Notes: generated by a model not told the origin, from the letters alone. 64,000 nt of DNA from CAYWNA01 sp964459305 (GCA_964459305.1 CAYWNA010000034.1:1-64000); one strand, 5' to 3'; shown: positions 49,769-59,096, counted from the stretch's first letter. Numbers and translations are program-made.

Positions 49769-50404
49769 ATGATGTCCCAGCCATCCGATGAGCGACCGCT
49801 TGTTGGACGGGCCGTTGAGGGGGACCGGGAGGCGCTCGGGCAACTGCTTCGCCGCTCTCACGAAACCCTGTCTCGACACATCTCTCGAAAGATGTCCAAG
49901 ACGCTTGCGCAAGCGGTCAGTGCCGAAGACATCTTGCAGCAGACCTACGTTCAAGCGTTTCGCGATATTCGGCGTTTCGAACCACAGACGGGGGTCAGCT
50001 TCTCGCGTTGGCTAACGGCAATCGCCGAGCACCGGTTGCTCGACGCCGTCAAGGCGCAAAACAGGAAGAAACGTGGCGGCGGTCTGAAACGGCTTCGAGC
50101 CACCGCACACACCCCGTCCGGATCGTCGCTCGACCTTCTGGCGAAGTTATCCGATGGCGGCCGGACACCCAGCAGCCTAGTTGCCGGACACGAGGCTCGG
50201 AGTGCGTTCTACGTTGCCTTCGCGAGCTTGCCGGCGGAGTACCGCGAAGTGCTCCGTCTGCGACGACTTGAAGAAAAAAGCCTCGCGGAGGTCGCGTCTG
50301 CTATGAATCGCTCCGAGGACGCCGTGCGCAGTCTTCTCTATCGGGCCGAAAAAAAGCTGCGTGAAGCGATGGGGGAGTCGTCGCAATGGTTCGACAAGAA
50401 GTGA
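49769..50404 (+). CDS. ECF-type sigma factor (planctomycete type)
   Basis: 211 residues, ATG-ATG start with GTGAGGAGA upstream. Region 2 around 40-85 (VSAEDILQQTYVQAFRDIRRFEPQTGVSFSRWLTAIAEHRLLDA), region 4 around 145-200 (FASLPAEYREVLRLRRLEEKSLAEVASAMNRSEDAVRSLLYRAEKKL). It should drive a stress or envelope regulon. Unlike the sigma factor at 561, no kinase is coupled to it; its 3' neighbour on the other strand is an M56/DUF1559 gene. Confidence 0.92.
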   Translation: MMSQPSDERPLVGRAVEGDREALGQLLRRSHETLSRHISRKMSKTLAQAVSAEDILQQTYVQAFRDIRRFEPQTGVSFSRWLTAIAEHRLLDAVKAQNRKKRGGGLKRLRATAHTPSGSSLDLLAKLSDGGRTPSSLVAGHEARSAFYVAFASLPAEYREVLRLRRLEEKSLAEVASAMNRSEDAVRSLLYRAEKKLREAMGESSQWFDKK

Positions 50405-50526
50405 GTGTCGATGGCAAACTTCGAGTGGTGGTGCCTGGTAGTCGACGGTTGGAACTGCGCGAGCGACTTGACTGATGCTATACCGCGCCGGTTCGGAATG
50501 TCCGCTGGAGTACAGCCTTTAGGCGA

Positions 50527-50629
50527 GCGGCAGATGAGAGTTTATCCCTGAAACCCGAAGCGTAAGCGAGGAATTCTGCGTTTTCCGCTTCGTCCTCGCT
50601 TACGCGTCGGGTTACTTCTTAGCTGCCGC
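50527..50629. repeat. CCCGAAGCGTAAGCGAGG palindrome, copy 2
   Basis: Core 50552-50613 (AACCCGAAGCGTAAGCGAGG mirrored by CCTCGCTTACGCGTCGGGTT) inside outer arms GCGGCAG (50527) and CTGCCGC (ending 50629). Same family as 38815-38877. It lies between convergent genes ending at 50404 and 50629 and overlaps the stop of the latter by one base; with copy 1 in a like position, it may act as a bidirectional stop. Confidence 0.7.
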
Positions 50630-53472
50630 TAATCGACCGGAGCTTTCATCCAGGGGCGGCGTTCGACTTCACTGCGGCGGCTGGAACGGCCGGAGGGCGG
50701 ATGGAATACCGAAAGGTCGATTCGCTTGCGATCGTTCCTCTGGATCAACAGACGCAGCATCTTTTTGTCGATCGTGTCCATGACGAGGCGGACCGAACCG
50801 TCGCACAACGCAGCCAGAAAGTTGCCTTCCCGAAAACCGCCTAATCTCGGCAGAGGTTTTTCCGGATCAAAGGGAATGTCCTCGGGCTTGGTCCACGGGA
50901 TATCGCGTTTGGCTTCCACGACCAGAAGCGTGTTCGATGTCCCGTCGCTAATGTCCCTGATCCGGCTAAAACCGGATAGCGCTGTGCCGGCGCCGGTGAA
51001 AACGTGGTAGGCGCTATTGGTCGAGTCGGAATCGTCGTTCGGGCTGCGGAAGATGGCGGGCATATCTTTGATCAACGCCTTGTTGTGTTGGCTGTCCCAT
51101 GGTTCATCCAGGCGGTATCGATTGTAGATATGGCCGGCTTCCAAAAAGGGGAGGATTGCGACTCGCCAGCTATGGACCGTTTGGCCGTACGGACCGAAGA
51201 CCGTTGCCGGCGGAAAGCGTTTGTGTTTATCGTGGTACATGTGAAAAGCCAACGCAATCTGTTTCAAGTTGTTTGCGGACATGGCTCGCCGCGCAGCTTG
51301 GCGAGCAGAGATGACGGCCGGCACGGTGGCCGAGATCAATTGTGCGGTCTCCACGGCGACCTCGACGGTGACGGCGTTCTTGCGTTGTTCAATCTTCAAA
51401 TTGTCCAACGTCGCATCGGCAACATCGAAGAACCTCAATATCGTTGGGCCGTCCGGACCGTCCCGCTCGCTCGCCGTCTGCCGGCCCTTTGAGAGCACAT
51501 TCCTGGCAAGGACAACCATGGCAGAAGCCGTATCGTGAAGCTGCGACGCACTTTCCGGATCGCCACATTCAGCGCGGGCGTGCAGCTCGAACTGATCCCG
51601 CAGACGTGCCCCTGCGATGATCATCGACGAATTATCCCAAATCGGTGAAAATGCCCCTACTTGAGTGATCAACTGGGGAGGACCTCGCCGCAGCATGGCG
51701 TTGATAGACGGTCGCATCGCAGCGATGTTTGCCACGATTGCCGCATCGTCGTTGACAACGGACTGCCAGTCGGCCGCCCAGGCCGCCTTGGAGGCTCCGT
51801 CCTGGCCCGCCACGATCACTCGCCGCAACATTCCTTCGTTCCAGGAAACCACGACCGATCGATCGTCCGGCAAGAAACAAAACTGCCGGGACATCCGGGC
51901 GCGAGCGCCTTGGCCCTGGAAGTACTGCTGGTTGCCATATCCCTTCTGAATCGGTGATGTGAGGAACGTTTCCAGTACACGCTTGGAGCTGGTGTCGTCA
52001 GCGATTCGAATCAACACAGCGGCCAGAGTCGGAATCGGGTGTGTGGGTTCATTCGTGTCCGGCAGAAAGATATACGTCACCGTTTCCATCTGCGCGGGCG
52101 TGATGCCCAGTTGGTCTTTCACCGTCTTGTCCTTTGCCGTCAAGTCGGCCAGTGGCGACATCGCGGGGCGCCCTAACAGAGTGGCAGGCCGAATCGCCGC
52201 AACCATGACCGCATCTCGCGGCACGTAGGCCAGCGAGAAGGGTTGATCCGCGGCTGGTGTACTCGTTGGCGCTTCGGCACTCGCTTCGCCGTCTGTCGCC
52301 TCGGTCGGTTGTTCGGCAACCGGCACAGGATCGGCGTAGGCCGATTCGTTCATGTTGCCGCCTGACCCACGGAACCCCACGGCCAAGACGCCGGCTAGCA
52401 CAAGTGCGGCGACAATGCCGGCACGCAGTTTGCCGGAAACGGAAGACGTTAGTATGCCTTTTGGATCTCGCAACATGTCTATTCTCCTCATCATCGTCTT
52501 GCGGTTGGGAAGAAACGAACGAGCGGACCAGTGCGGAACGCTCGCGGGTTGCTGCAGCAGTAATTCGGCCATCGACTCCAAATACGTGCGGCGACCGCCG
52601 GCCAAATCGGCGGCTACGGAATCTGCCGCAAGCTCCTGATCCAGGCGCAGCCGGCCGGCCAGCCAGTGGATCAGTGGGTGGTAGAAGTGAAGCGCCACGC
52701 CCAACTGGGCGATCAACCACCCGGCGTAGTCCCGGTGTTGGATATGGGCAATCTCGTGAGCCAACACAGCCGCCAGTTGATCGTCGGTCCAACGGCGCCA
52801 GTCCGCCGGCAGTAGAACGATCGGTCGCCGCCAGCCCACGGTTGCGGCGGCCGTCAACTCGTCGGACTCGCGGGCTTCGATAGACAACCGGCAACTCAGT
52901 TTCGCCTTCAGCTCGTCGATTCTCACTCGCACCGACGATGCATGGATCGGCTTGCTGCGACGACGGTAGGCTCGTACGGCGAACACCCCCGTGGCCAAGC
53001 GTGCCAAAGCCACCGCGACGCCTGTACTGAACAGGATGGCCAAGATTGCGGGCCAACGCCAGATCGTCTGACGTGATGTGCCGACGGTTTGCCCGCTTCG
53101 GAGTTCGGACCAAAACGCTCCAACGGCCGCCGCCGCCACGGACACCTGCTCCGAATCGGGTCGCTGCGTTTCTGTCGCGCCCGGCTCGCGTGGCAAGTCG
53201 CTGTCGCCTATTGCCGGTTCTGCGCCCACGACACTGCCTGCCGGCGCCGTCCTGTCGGTCGCGTCAAACTTGGCCGACCAGTCGAACCAGTTGGGCCACG
53301 GACTGAAAGAGAATGTGGAAACGCCGACGATTAACGCGAACGCCGATAACACGACGAAGGCCCGGAACGCCGGGCCTCGACGACCAGAAATCCAATAGGC
53401 GGCCGCGGCAACGATGGCCACGATCGTCACCTGAATCGCCGCCCACACCAGTACCAATCCCAATTGGTTCAT
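50629..53472 (-). CDS. BlaR1-like M56 metallopeptidase fused to a DUF1559 domain
   Basis: 947 residues from the ATG at 53472 (overlapping the BlaI stop as ATGA). N-terminal membrane helices frame an M56 peptidase: zinc motif H239-E-I-A-H243 in LAHEIAHIQHRDYAGW, then DQELAADSVAADLAGG. A further helix (about 365) leads into a large exported part. Its middle (about 440-750) is a beta/alpha region, and the C-terminus is a DUF1559 pilin-like domain: SANNLKQIALAFHMYHDKHKRFPPAT, SWRVAILPFLEAGHIY and the closing LAALCDGSVRLVMDTIDKKML. By analogy to BlaR1/MecR1, it would relay an extracellular signal by cleaving the repressor. Fusion to DUF1559 is unusual. Confidence 0.85.
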   Translation of the reverse strand: MNQLGLVLVWAAIQVTIVAIVAAAAYWISGRRGPAFRAFVVLSAFALIVGVSTFSFSPWPNWFDWSAKFDATDRTAPAGSVVGAEPAIGDSDLPREPGATETQRPDSEQVSVAAAAVGAFWSELRSGQTVGTSRQTIWRWPAILAILFSTGVAVALARLATGVFAVRAYRRRSKPIHASSVRVRIDELKAKLSCRLSIEARESDELTAAATVGWRRPIVLLPADWRRWTDDQLAAVLAHEIAHIQHRDYAGWLIAQLGVALHFYHPLIHWLAGRLRLDQELAADSVAADLAGGRRTYLESMAELLLQQPASVPHWSARSFLPNRKTMMRRIDMLRDPKGILTSSVSGKLRAGIVAALVLAGVLAVGFRGSGGNMNESAYADPVPVAEQPTEATDGEASAEAPTSTPAADQPFSLAYVPRDAVMVAAIRPATLLGRPAMSPLADLTAKDKTVKDQLGITPAQMETVTYIFLPDTNEPTHPIPTLAAVLIRIADDTSSKRVLETFLTSPIQKGYGNQQYFQGQGARARMSRQFCFLPDDRSVVVSWNEGMLRRVIVAGQDGASKAAWAADWQSVVNDDAAIVANIAAMRPSINAMLRRGPPQLITQVGAFSPIWDNSSMIIAGARLRDQFELHARAECGDPESASQLHDTASAMVVLARNVLSKGRQTASERDGPDGPTILRFFDVADATLDNLKIEQRKNAVTVEVAVETAQLISATVPAVISARQAARRAMSANNLKQIALAFHMYHDKHKRFPPATVFGPYGQTVHSWRVAILPFLEAGHIYNRYRLDEPWDSQHNKALIKDMPAIFRSPNDDSDSTNSAYHVFTGAGTALSGFSRIRDISDGTSNTLLVVEAKRDIPWTKPEDIPFDPEKPLPRLGGFREGNFLAALCDGSVRLVMDTIDKKMLRLLIQRNDRKRIDLSVFHPPSGRSSRRSEVERRPWMKAPVD

Positions 53473-53852
53473 CGCTTCTTCTCCGAGAGGATCTGTTCCA
53501 AGGCAGCGCGTTCCTCCTCGGTCAGTTGGCGTCCGTCGAACAGCCGGACCAGCAACTGCTCGCGCGAACCGCCGAATACTCGCTCGACCATCTCGCCCAG
53601 CATGCTGTGCGACACGTCCTCGAACGAGCGACACGGTCGGAAAGAGAAAGGACGCTCGTCGTTGGTCTGCTCCAAGAAGCCCTTGTCGGTCAGAATCCGC
53701 ACCAGCGTGGCGACCGTCGTATAGGCGAGGTCCCGCCCCGATTCGGCCATCCGGTCGCGGATCTCCACCACGGTTGCTTCGTCCGCATTCCAGAATGCCT
53801 GCATGACTTCCAGTTCCCGTTCCGTCAGTTCCTTTGCCCGAGGTCGCGCCAT
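53469..53852 (-). CDS. BlaI/MecI/CopY-family repressor
   Basis: 127 residues: winged helix with LTERELEVMQAFWNADEATVVEIRDRM and LAYTTVATLVRILTDKGFLEQ, then the dimerisation part VFGGSREQLLVRLFDGRQLTEEERAALEQIL. It represses its own promoter until cleaved by an M56 peptidase, which is encoded immediately downstream with a 4-base overlap. Cues in this family range from beta-lactams to metals; nothing here identifies the signal, and no beta-lactamase is present. Confidence 0.93.
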   Translation of the reverse strand: MARPRAKELTERELEVMQAFWNADEATVVEIRDRMAESGRDLAYTTVATLVRILTDKGFLEQTNDERPFSFRPCRSFEDVSHSMLGEMVERVFGGSREQLLVRLFDGRQLTEEERAALEQILSEKKR

Positions 53853-53893
53853 CTCCGTTCGATCCTTTGTTGATTTGGTTTTTTAGATTTGGT

Positions 53894-53924
53894 TTTATAG
53901 TAGCATGTCTTCTGGCGCTGTCAA
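53894..53924 (-). promoter_or_regulatory. Putative promoter of the repressor-peptidase operon
   Basis: On the minus strand, TTGACA at 53924-53919, 19 bp, TATAAA at 53899-53894 (or TACTAT at 53902-53897 with 16-bp spacing). Tandem AACCAAATC units follow (to about 53870), between the -10 and the ATG at 53852. A BlaI operator of the usual TACA/TGTA type is not obvious; the tandem units or the TACTAT region are candidates. Confidence 0.45.
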
Positions 53925-54117
53925 CAGTCGTTTCCGAAAAAACGTTGGTCGGCGTGCGCGGTCCACTCAGCCAACTGGTGCAACCACGTCTCCATTTACG
54001 GCCGCAGTGCAACGTCGAACACTGAAGGCTTGTACGGCCCCTCAGAAAGCGGTATTATTGGGTTCAAGCTGGGAAAGCTCACGTGTCTTTGCGACACGGA
54101 TGTCAGACAAAATATAT

Positions 54118-54145
54118 GATGGGCGGTCATCCATGACCGCCCATC
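54118..54145. repeat. Perfect 13-bp hairpin GATGGGCGGTCAT / ATGACCGCCCATC
   Basis: Exact arms with a 2-nt centre, in the 548-bp gap between divergent genes starting at 53852 and 54401. No T-run; it is upstream of both genes, so it is not a terminator for either. The rest of the gap (54146-54400) shows no convincing gene, only more short inverted stretches. Confidence 0.6.
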
Positions 54146-54400
54146 GGGTGCGGCTGGCCTAGCGCCACCGTACCCAACGCGCGGTGAATCGCCGCGTGCG
54201 AAGCGCGTGGTTTCGTATTCCACGCGTCACTATCTGTTCCTGTGCAGTGCTGCATTGAGGATGGGACGTGCCTCCAGCCATGGATGCCGCCCATCAGCGG
54301 ATGGCCGCTCACGTGCGTAACGTGCCGCCCTTGTGCACAGCGGTTCGGCACGTGTCGGCCATCCGCACCCGTTAGGCCGTTCATAGACTATCTTTCCCCG

Positions 54401-54760
54401 ATGTCTTACTCCGGCCCAATTGATCTCGACCAGCTCATCGACCTTCACACTCTGTGGGAGCGCGGTGAGTGCCCTTACACATTCCTTGCCTTCCCAGTTT
54501 CTGGTATGAACGAACACGGAGTGCCCAACGACATCAGCGCTCAGCAATACATCGCTGCGGTTCAGGCGGAGGGCGTTCCCGTCGGGATTTGGCTCACGAC
54601 GCCCGTCGAAGGGACAGCGTATGCCGCCGTGGGACGCGCTGACATTCGGTCGCTTCATCGAGCGGTGGGATGTCTCGTGGAAACCGGACGATTTCCCGAA
54701 CCATTTGCGGCAGAACTCAGTGAAAGACTGTTTCGAGAGGTCACGGCGCGTGACGGCTAA
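54401..54760 (+). CDS. Small hypothetical protein (119 aa)
   Basis: The ATG at 54401 starts the compact part (MSYSGPIDLDQLIDLHTLWERGECPYTFLAFPVSG); the frame continues upstream but without sense. A soluble alpha/beta protein with G-V-P-V-G-I-W-L-T-T-P-V-E-G in the middle and FPEPFAAELSERLFREV at the end. I do not recognise the family. The hotdog-fold gene follows 62 bp downstream on the same strand. Confidence 0.55.
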   Translation: MSYSGPIDLDQLIDLHTLWERGECPYTFLAFPVSGMNEHGVPNDISAQQYIAAVQAEGVPVGIWLTTPVEGTAYAAVGRADIRSLHRAVGCLVETGRFPEPFAAELSERLFREVTARDG

Positions 54761-54822
54761 CTTCGTACGCTCCGGCGCAAGGCTGGAAACCGAATTGCCG
54801 GCCCTTTTGATTTGACTTGCTC

Positions 54823-55251
54823 ATGGATGTTTCCGCTCTTCCATTCAACAAGCATCTTGGACTCAGCGTCAGCCCGTCGGATGGCAAGCCCGCGGTGATC
54901 CTGCGACCCTGCGCACATCATCTGAACCACGTTGGCACGGTTCACGCCACGGTTATCTATGGAGTCGCAGAAGCAGCGTCTGGTCACTGTTTGCTCGCCC
55001 GATTCCCCAGCCTCGCCGATTCTTTTGGTGCCGTACTTCGCAGTGCTTCCGCCAAGTACCGCCGTCCCGCTTCTCCGGATGGTGACATACACGCGCGGGG
55101 CACTCTTTCAGAAGAATCGGCCGTCAAGTTCTACGAAAGACTCACCTCACGCGGCCGTGCGTCCGTTGACATTGAGGTATCTGTAACACAAAACGACACA
55201 GAGTTGTTCACCGGCACGTTCGTTTGGTTCGCAGCCGCCAGAGAATCGTAA
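54823..55251 (+). CDS. Hotdog-fold thioesterase-like protein
   Basis: 142 residues from the ATG at 54823 (a TTG two codons earlier is possible). Pattern of the PaaI/DUF4442 hotdog group: LPFNKHLGLSVSPSDGKPAVILRP, HHLNHVGTVHATVIYGVAEAASGHCLL, SASAKYRRPASPDGDIHARG and the last strand ELFTGTFVWFAA. The central helix lies in HATVIYGVAEAASG where active-site Asp/Glu usually occur; the residues E and H there fit. Substrate, probably an acyl thioester, unknown. Confidence 0.72.
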   Translation: MDVSALPFNKHLGLSVSPSDGKPAVILRPCAHHLNHVGTVHATVIYGVAEAASGHCLLARFPSLADSFGAVLRSASAKYRRPASPDGDIHARGTLSEESAVKFYERLTSRGRASVDIEVSVTQNDTELFTGTFVWFAAARES

Positions 55252-55394
55252 ACGCCACTCAGTCTTTCACGCGAATCCAAGAGCGTAAGATGACTATGAC
55301 GCAAAGGGCAGCCAAGCAGCAGACAATGGCCCTTGATAGGGAACGGGGCGCAGGAACGAGTTTGCGGGACGGCGAGGATTCGTCGACGAGACTC

Positions 55395-55462
55395 GTAGCT
55401 GGATTCGTGAGAATTCAGGCGGTGAGGGCGTAATCCGTCTGAATTCTTGCGAATCCAGCTAC
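55395..55462. repeat. GTAGCTGGATTCG / CGAATCCAGCTAC palindrome
   Basis: Arms of about 28 bp with two mismatches (GTAGCTGGATTCGTGAGAAT on the left). Further out, GGGCGCAGGAA (about 55347) and TTCCTGCGCCC (about 55480) form an outer pair. Variant of the GTAGCCGAACTCGCC family (compare 30534-30599, which ends GAATCCGGCTAC). It fills the 370-bp gap 55252-55621, where no gene is seen. Confidence 0.7.
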
Positions 55463-55621
55463 AAACCCATTCCTGCGCCCTAGCCCGGACGGAGGTGCAA
55501 GAACCAGTTTGCGGTGAGTTGCACACAGCCATTGTTGTCTGCCGGTCTACTCGCGAGGACTGCCCGCGTGGCTGCACGGCTGGTATGATTCGATATAGAG
55601 CCGTTTTCAAGGAGACTCACA

Positions 55622-56248
55622 ATGCCGCATTGTGTGAATCGACGAAACGTGCTGTTCTCGGTCGCTGTTGGTACGCGTGTCTTCGTGATGGCTGTCGCGC
55701 TGTACAGCTTGGGGTTCCTTTGCGGCGTCACCGCGGTGTCGTCAGCGGCCGAGCAGAAACGGCTGGACGACTCGCCCCGTTTCGGTTTTCGCCAGGGCAA
55801 AGAAGCGGGCTACATCGACCGCACCGGCAAGATTGTGATCCAGCCACAGTTCCGTAAGGTCACTCGTTTTTCCGAGCAGTTGGCCGCCGTCGCAAACGCG
55901 AGTTACAGGTGGGGCTACGTCGATACCGAGGGAAAGGTCGTCATCAAGCCGCAGTTTGCTGAAGCGAACGGATTCCACGAGGGGTTTGCATGCGTGCGAA
56001 TCCGTAAGACACAACCTTGGTATGGAAAGGGGGACACGTGGGGTTACATCGACAAGGCGGGGAAAATGGTCATCCAGCCCATTTTCAATGAGACAACGGA
56101 TTTCCGCGACGGCGCAGCATGGGCCCACACCGGAGGCAAACTGGTCGAGCATGCTTATCATCAGCCGCCCTCGTGGGAAGGAGGCAAGTGGCACCGCATT
56201 GACACAGCGGGCAAGTCCTTCTGGAGCACCCCCGACGATTCGGAGTGA
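55622..56248 (+). CDS. Exported WG-repeat protein
   Basis: 208 residues with AAGGAGACT before the ATG and a signal helix (about 18-43). The mature part has WG-type beta-hairpin repeats: AGYIDRTGKIVIQPQF, WGYVDTEGKVVIKPQF and WGYIDKAGKMVIQPIF, each followed by a F-x-E/x-G-A-A segment. Such repeats form a solenoid or propeller with proposed roles at the cell surface; no catalytic residues known. It stands alone, between repeat blocks. Confidence 0.88.
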   Translation: MPHCVNRRNVLFSVAVGTRVFVMAVALYSLGFLCGVTAVSSAAEQKRLDDSPRFGFRQGKEAGYIDRTGKIVIQPQFRKVTRFSEQLAAVANASYRWGYVDTEGKVVIKPQFAEANGFHEGFACVRIRKTQPWYGKGDTWGYIDKAGKMVIQPIFNETTDFRDGAAWAHTGGKLVEHAYHQPPSWEGGKWHRIDTAGKSFWSTPDDSE

Positions 56249-56257
56249 ACCCCAACG

Positions 56258-56440
56258 TTGCATAAACTTCTTCGTAGGACGGATTGCCAATCCGTCCATT
56301 GCAGCACCAAACGTATAGATCAACCTTGCGGCTAGACATCACGAATCGTGCGATCTGTTGACAGGCTGCGTGTTTTCGGTTTGCACTGGTGTTTCAGGGA
56401 CGGATTGGCAATCCGTCCTACATATTTACGCAACTATGGG
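56258..56440. repeat. Inverted pair of GGACGGATTG(C/G)CAATCCGTCC hairpins
   Basis: Two 10-bp-arm hairpins, 56277-56297 and 56398-56418, each a near-palindrome with a 1-nt centre, lie in inverted orientation within a longer inverted repeat whose ends are GTTGCATAAAC on the left and its degenerate complement TATTTACGCAAC on the right. It fills the gap between convergent genes ending at 56248 and 56504. Confidence 0.65.
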
Positions 56441-56503
56441 GTCGATGCGGCGTATCGGTTTGCTCCGGGGGCCGGACTGCACGGCCAGAGCATCACCCCA
56501 AGG

Positions 56504-58903
56504 TCATCGACCTTTGTGCGGTGGGACCGATCGCTGGGATCCGGCACCCTGGGCTACTGCGGGCAGGACCGACTCGGCCGCTCCGGCGCCAAGGTCGAAC
56601 ACGGTGAAGCCCGATGCGCCGAGCAGGCGGGCGTGATGGATCTGGCCGACGACACGGTCCGGCGTCAAACGCCAGGCGCCGATGCCGGGGTACACCGGGA
56701 TGCGGCCGTCGACCAGTCTGAGTTGGTTCTCGACCAAGCCGATGAAGCTCGGATCGCTTTGCGAGTAGTCCATGGGGCACACGAAGTCCAGGTAGCCCGC
56801 CTTGACCCACTTGACCCAGTCCTGACCAACCGACTCGCGACAATCTGGATACGCGCCGAACACCGCAGCCGAAATCTTGATTTCTGACTTCAGCTTCTTG
56901 GCATCGCGCGCAACGGCGGCTACCAATCGCGTGATCTGTTCGCGTCGAAAATCGTGGTACGCTTCACGCAGATCGCCCGAGTAGCAGTCCTTCGGCCAAT
57001 CGGCCACCTTGGCGCCCGCTTGGCTCTCAAACCGCGCGCGGCAACCGTCGCAGTAACAGTGATTGCGATTCGGGTAGCGGATGTAGTCGAAGTGCAGGCC
57101 ATCGACGTCGTACTTCTTGGCCACCTCCAGCATGCTGTCCAACTCCAACTGAAGATTGTCCGGATGGGACGGGCACAACCATTTCTGCTCTTGGCCCGAA
57201 TTGCTCATCTGGAGGCGACTCTCTGCACGCAGCTTGTCCACGAACTCCTTGGGCGCACCGGAGAGGTTATGGTTCACTTTCCAGACGTGGACTTCCACGC
57301 CGTACTTCTTGCAGGCTTCGAGGCACTGGGCGATTTGGTCGCCAAGCTTTTCGTACGTCTCGCTGCGCGGGAGCACGTCGCTCGGGTAGTGGGCTCGGCC
57401 GGCCCACAGCAGGTTCGGTACCACCATGTTGAACCCGGCGTCCGCGAGTTCCTTGGCCGACCGCTCCCAATCGCCCGGATAGGCGCCGGTGCCTGAGTGG
57501 TTCCAGAAGGCCCGGCCTTCGATCTCCGAACTGGACGGGGAGCGAAAATAAGCCTCGCAAAGCAAATCGTGCGACCGGCGTGCCAGTTCGACCGTTTCCG
57601 GATATGCTTGCCGGGCGAATTCTGCTTTGGCCTTTTCGCCCATCTGGGCTGCGGCATTCAATCGCTCGATTGCCTGCGCGTCACCGCTCGACTTCACGTA
57701 ATCGGCGATTGCGTCGAAGGTGCCGAGGTGACCGACTTGGCCGATCTGATCCAGTTCACTTCGAGCCATCTGCTGCCACAGCGGCGGATGGAGTCGGCCG
57801 AGGACGGCGGCCAACATTTGTTTCTTTCTGGAGCGGTCGTCGCTCAAGACCAGGTGACTGAAGAACGCTCCGTGATCGCTAATGGCCATCGCGGCATGCC
57901 CGGTCGGCTTTCCCTGGTCGTCGTACCAAGAGCCGATTGCGCGCGTGTCTGGGCCGCCGGGTTCGGGGACGGTAATGTTCCACGACGCCTGACGGACCGA
58001 CTTGGGAAGGCCGGGAATGTCGGCCGCATCGAAGCGGATCTCGGCCAATCTTCCCGATCCTTCGGGGCGGAAGTACTGCCCGCGAGCCATGCCTAGTGCT
58101 CGGGCCAGCCGTGGATGAAGCGAGTAGCAGACAAACAGCTTTCCGCCTTGCTGTACGAACTGCTCCAGTGCGCCCGCGGCCTCGCCGGGAAGTCGTGGGT
58201 TGTAGGCCAGTATCGCGACTCGGCGGTCACCCAAAGCACCATGCGACAGCGCGGCGTCCTCGACGGCATCGGAACCGAGCCCCAGTTCGTCCAGCATGCT
58301 CCCAAGGTTCTCGGCTGCTCCGAGCGCCGTTTGGACTTCTTGATCGCCTTGATGCGCATAGGCCGCCGGGATGACCAGCGCGATGTCGTGTGATACGGCG
58401 GCCAACCGGCCCAGGCGGACGGAGTAGTCTTCGGGTTGAGTCCGCCAGACGGAAATGCGGATGCCGTCGATTTTGTGCCATCCAGCCGGTTCGCCTTCGA
58501 TGTTGAACGACGCCTTTGAGATATGGAGCGTTTGCCATCCCTTTTTCGCAAAGCCTGCGCCCGACGCATACCAGCCGCCTCCGCTGCGGAAATAGAGGCT
58601 CACGCGCCCGGCGATTTCCGGCTTTTCGACGGCGATTTCAAGGAAGAACTGCCCTGGGCCGGCCAGGTCGAGATCCACTTCACGATCGAGAATCGTTCGT
58701 TCCAGCTCTGTATCGGTGGCGAAAGGGGCGTCGAATTGAAGCACGGTTCGGTCGCCGTCTTGTACCATCTCGACCGGCGGTGTTCCTGGACTGGCTACCC
58801 ATGCTTCCCGTGCCGTCTGGTTGTCGGAGTACTGAAACGCGTCGATCGCTTGTTCGCTTCCAGCGGCAGCTAGGCTCACCAGCAAGAGTAGCGGAACGGC
58901 CAT
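56504..58903 (-). CDS. GHL10-type glycosidase (DUF187/family 10-like)
   Basis: 799 residues. A short signal peptide, a carbohydrate-binding-like N-terminal beta domain (about 20-165), a middle ThuA/GATase-like region (DRRVAILAYNPRLPGEAAGALEQFVQQGGKLFVCYS, HPRLARALGMARGQYF) and a C-terminal TIM barrel: VVPNLLWAGRAHYPSDVLPRS, VHVWKVNHNLS, VDGLHFDYIRYPN with candidate acid, and VKWVKAGYLDFVCPMDYSQS. The combination matches the GHL10 hydrolases; likely polymer unknown. Opens on the strand opposite the next glycosidase gene, sharing a 439-bp divergent gap (58904-59342). Confidence 0.85.
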   Translation of the reverse strand: MAVPLLLLVSLAAAGSEQAIDAFQYSDNQTAREAWVASPGTPPVEMVQDGDRTVLQFDAPFATDTELERTILDREVDLDLAGPGQFFLEIAVEKPEIAGRVSLYFRSGGGWYASGAGFAKKGWQTLHISKASFNIEGEPAGWHKIDGIRISVWRTQPEDYSVRLGRLAAVSHDIALVIPAAYAHQGDQEVQTALGAAENLGSMLDELGLGSDAVEDAALSHGALGDRRVAILAYNPRLPGEAAGALEQFVQQGGKLFVCYSLHPRLARALGMARGQYFRPEGSGRLAEIRFDAADIPGLPKSVRQASWNITVPEPGGPDTRAIGSWYDDQGKPTGHAAMAISDHGAFFSHLVLSDDRSRKKQMLAAVLGRLHPPLWQQMARSELDQIGQVGHLGTFDAIADYVKSSGDAQAIERLNAAAQMGEKAKAEFARQAYPETVELARRSHDLLCEAYFRSPSSSEIEGRAFWNHSGTGAYPGDWERSAKELADAGFNMVVPNLLWAGRAHYPSDVLPRSETYEKLGDQIAQCLEACKKYGVEVHVWKVNHNLSGAPKEFVDKLRAESRLQMSNSGQEQKWLCPSHPDNLQLELDSMLEVAKKYDVDGLHFDYIRYPNRNHCYCDGCRARFESQAGAKVADWPKDCYSGDLREAYHDFRREQITRLVAAVARDAKKLKSEIKISAAVFGAYPDCRESVGQDWVKWVKAGYLDFVCPMDYSQSDPSFIGLVENQLRLVDGRIPVYPGIGAWRLTPDRVVGQIHHARLLGASGFTVFDLGAGAAESVLPAVAQGAGSQRSVPPHKGR

Positions 58904-59096
58904 AATCGGATCTCCTCAAGGTTTGATGATCAAGGGACTATCCTCCGGTCGTGCCGCATTGTACTTCCCTGCCAAGCGAAACGATAGGTTCTGCGGTCCA
59001 AAGCGGCCAACATCATCCGCTTGATGGTGTATGGCAGCACGGACTTGGACCGTTCGAGGAACTCCTGTCGGTGGCGAACTCGCCAGCAGTCCTGTC

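Noticed and set aside
54118..54145. Hairpin as a rho-independent terminator
   Set aside because: It lies upstream of both flanking genes and has no following T-run.
54230..54658. 142-residue minus-strand ORF near the small gene at 54401
   Set aside because: It overlaps the plus-strand frame and short inverted stretches; no start signal or family match.
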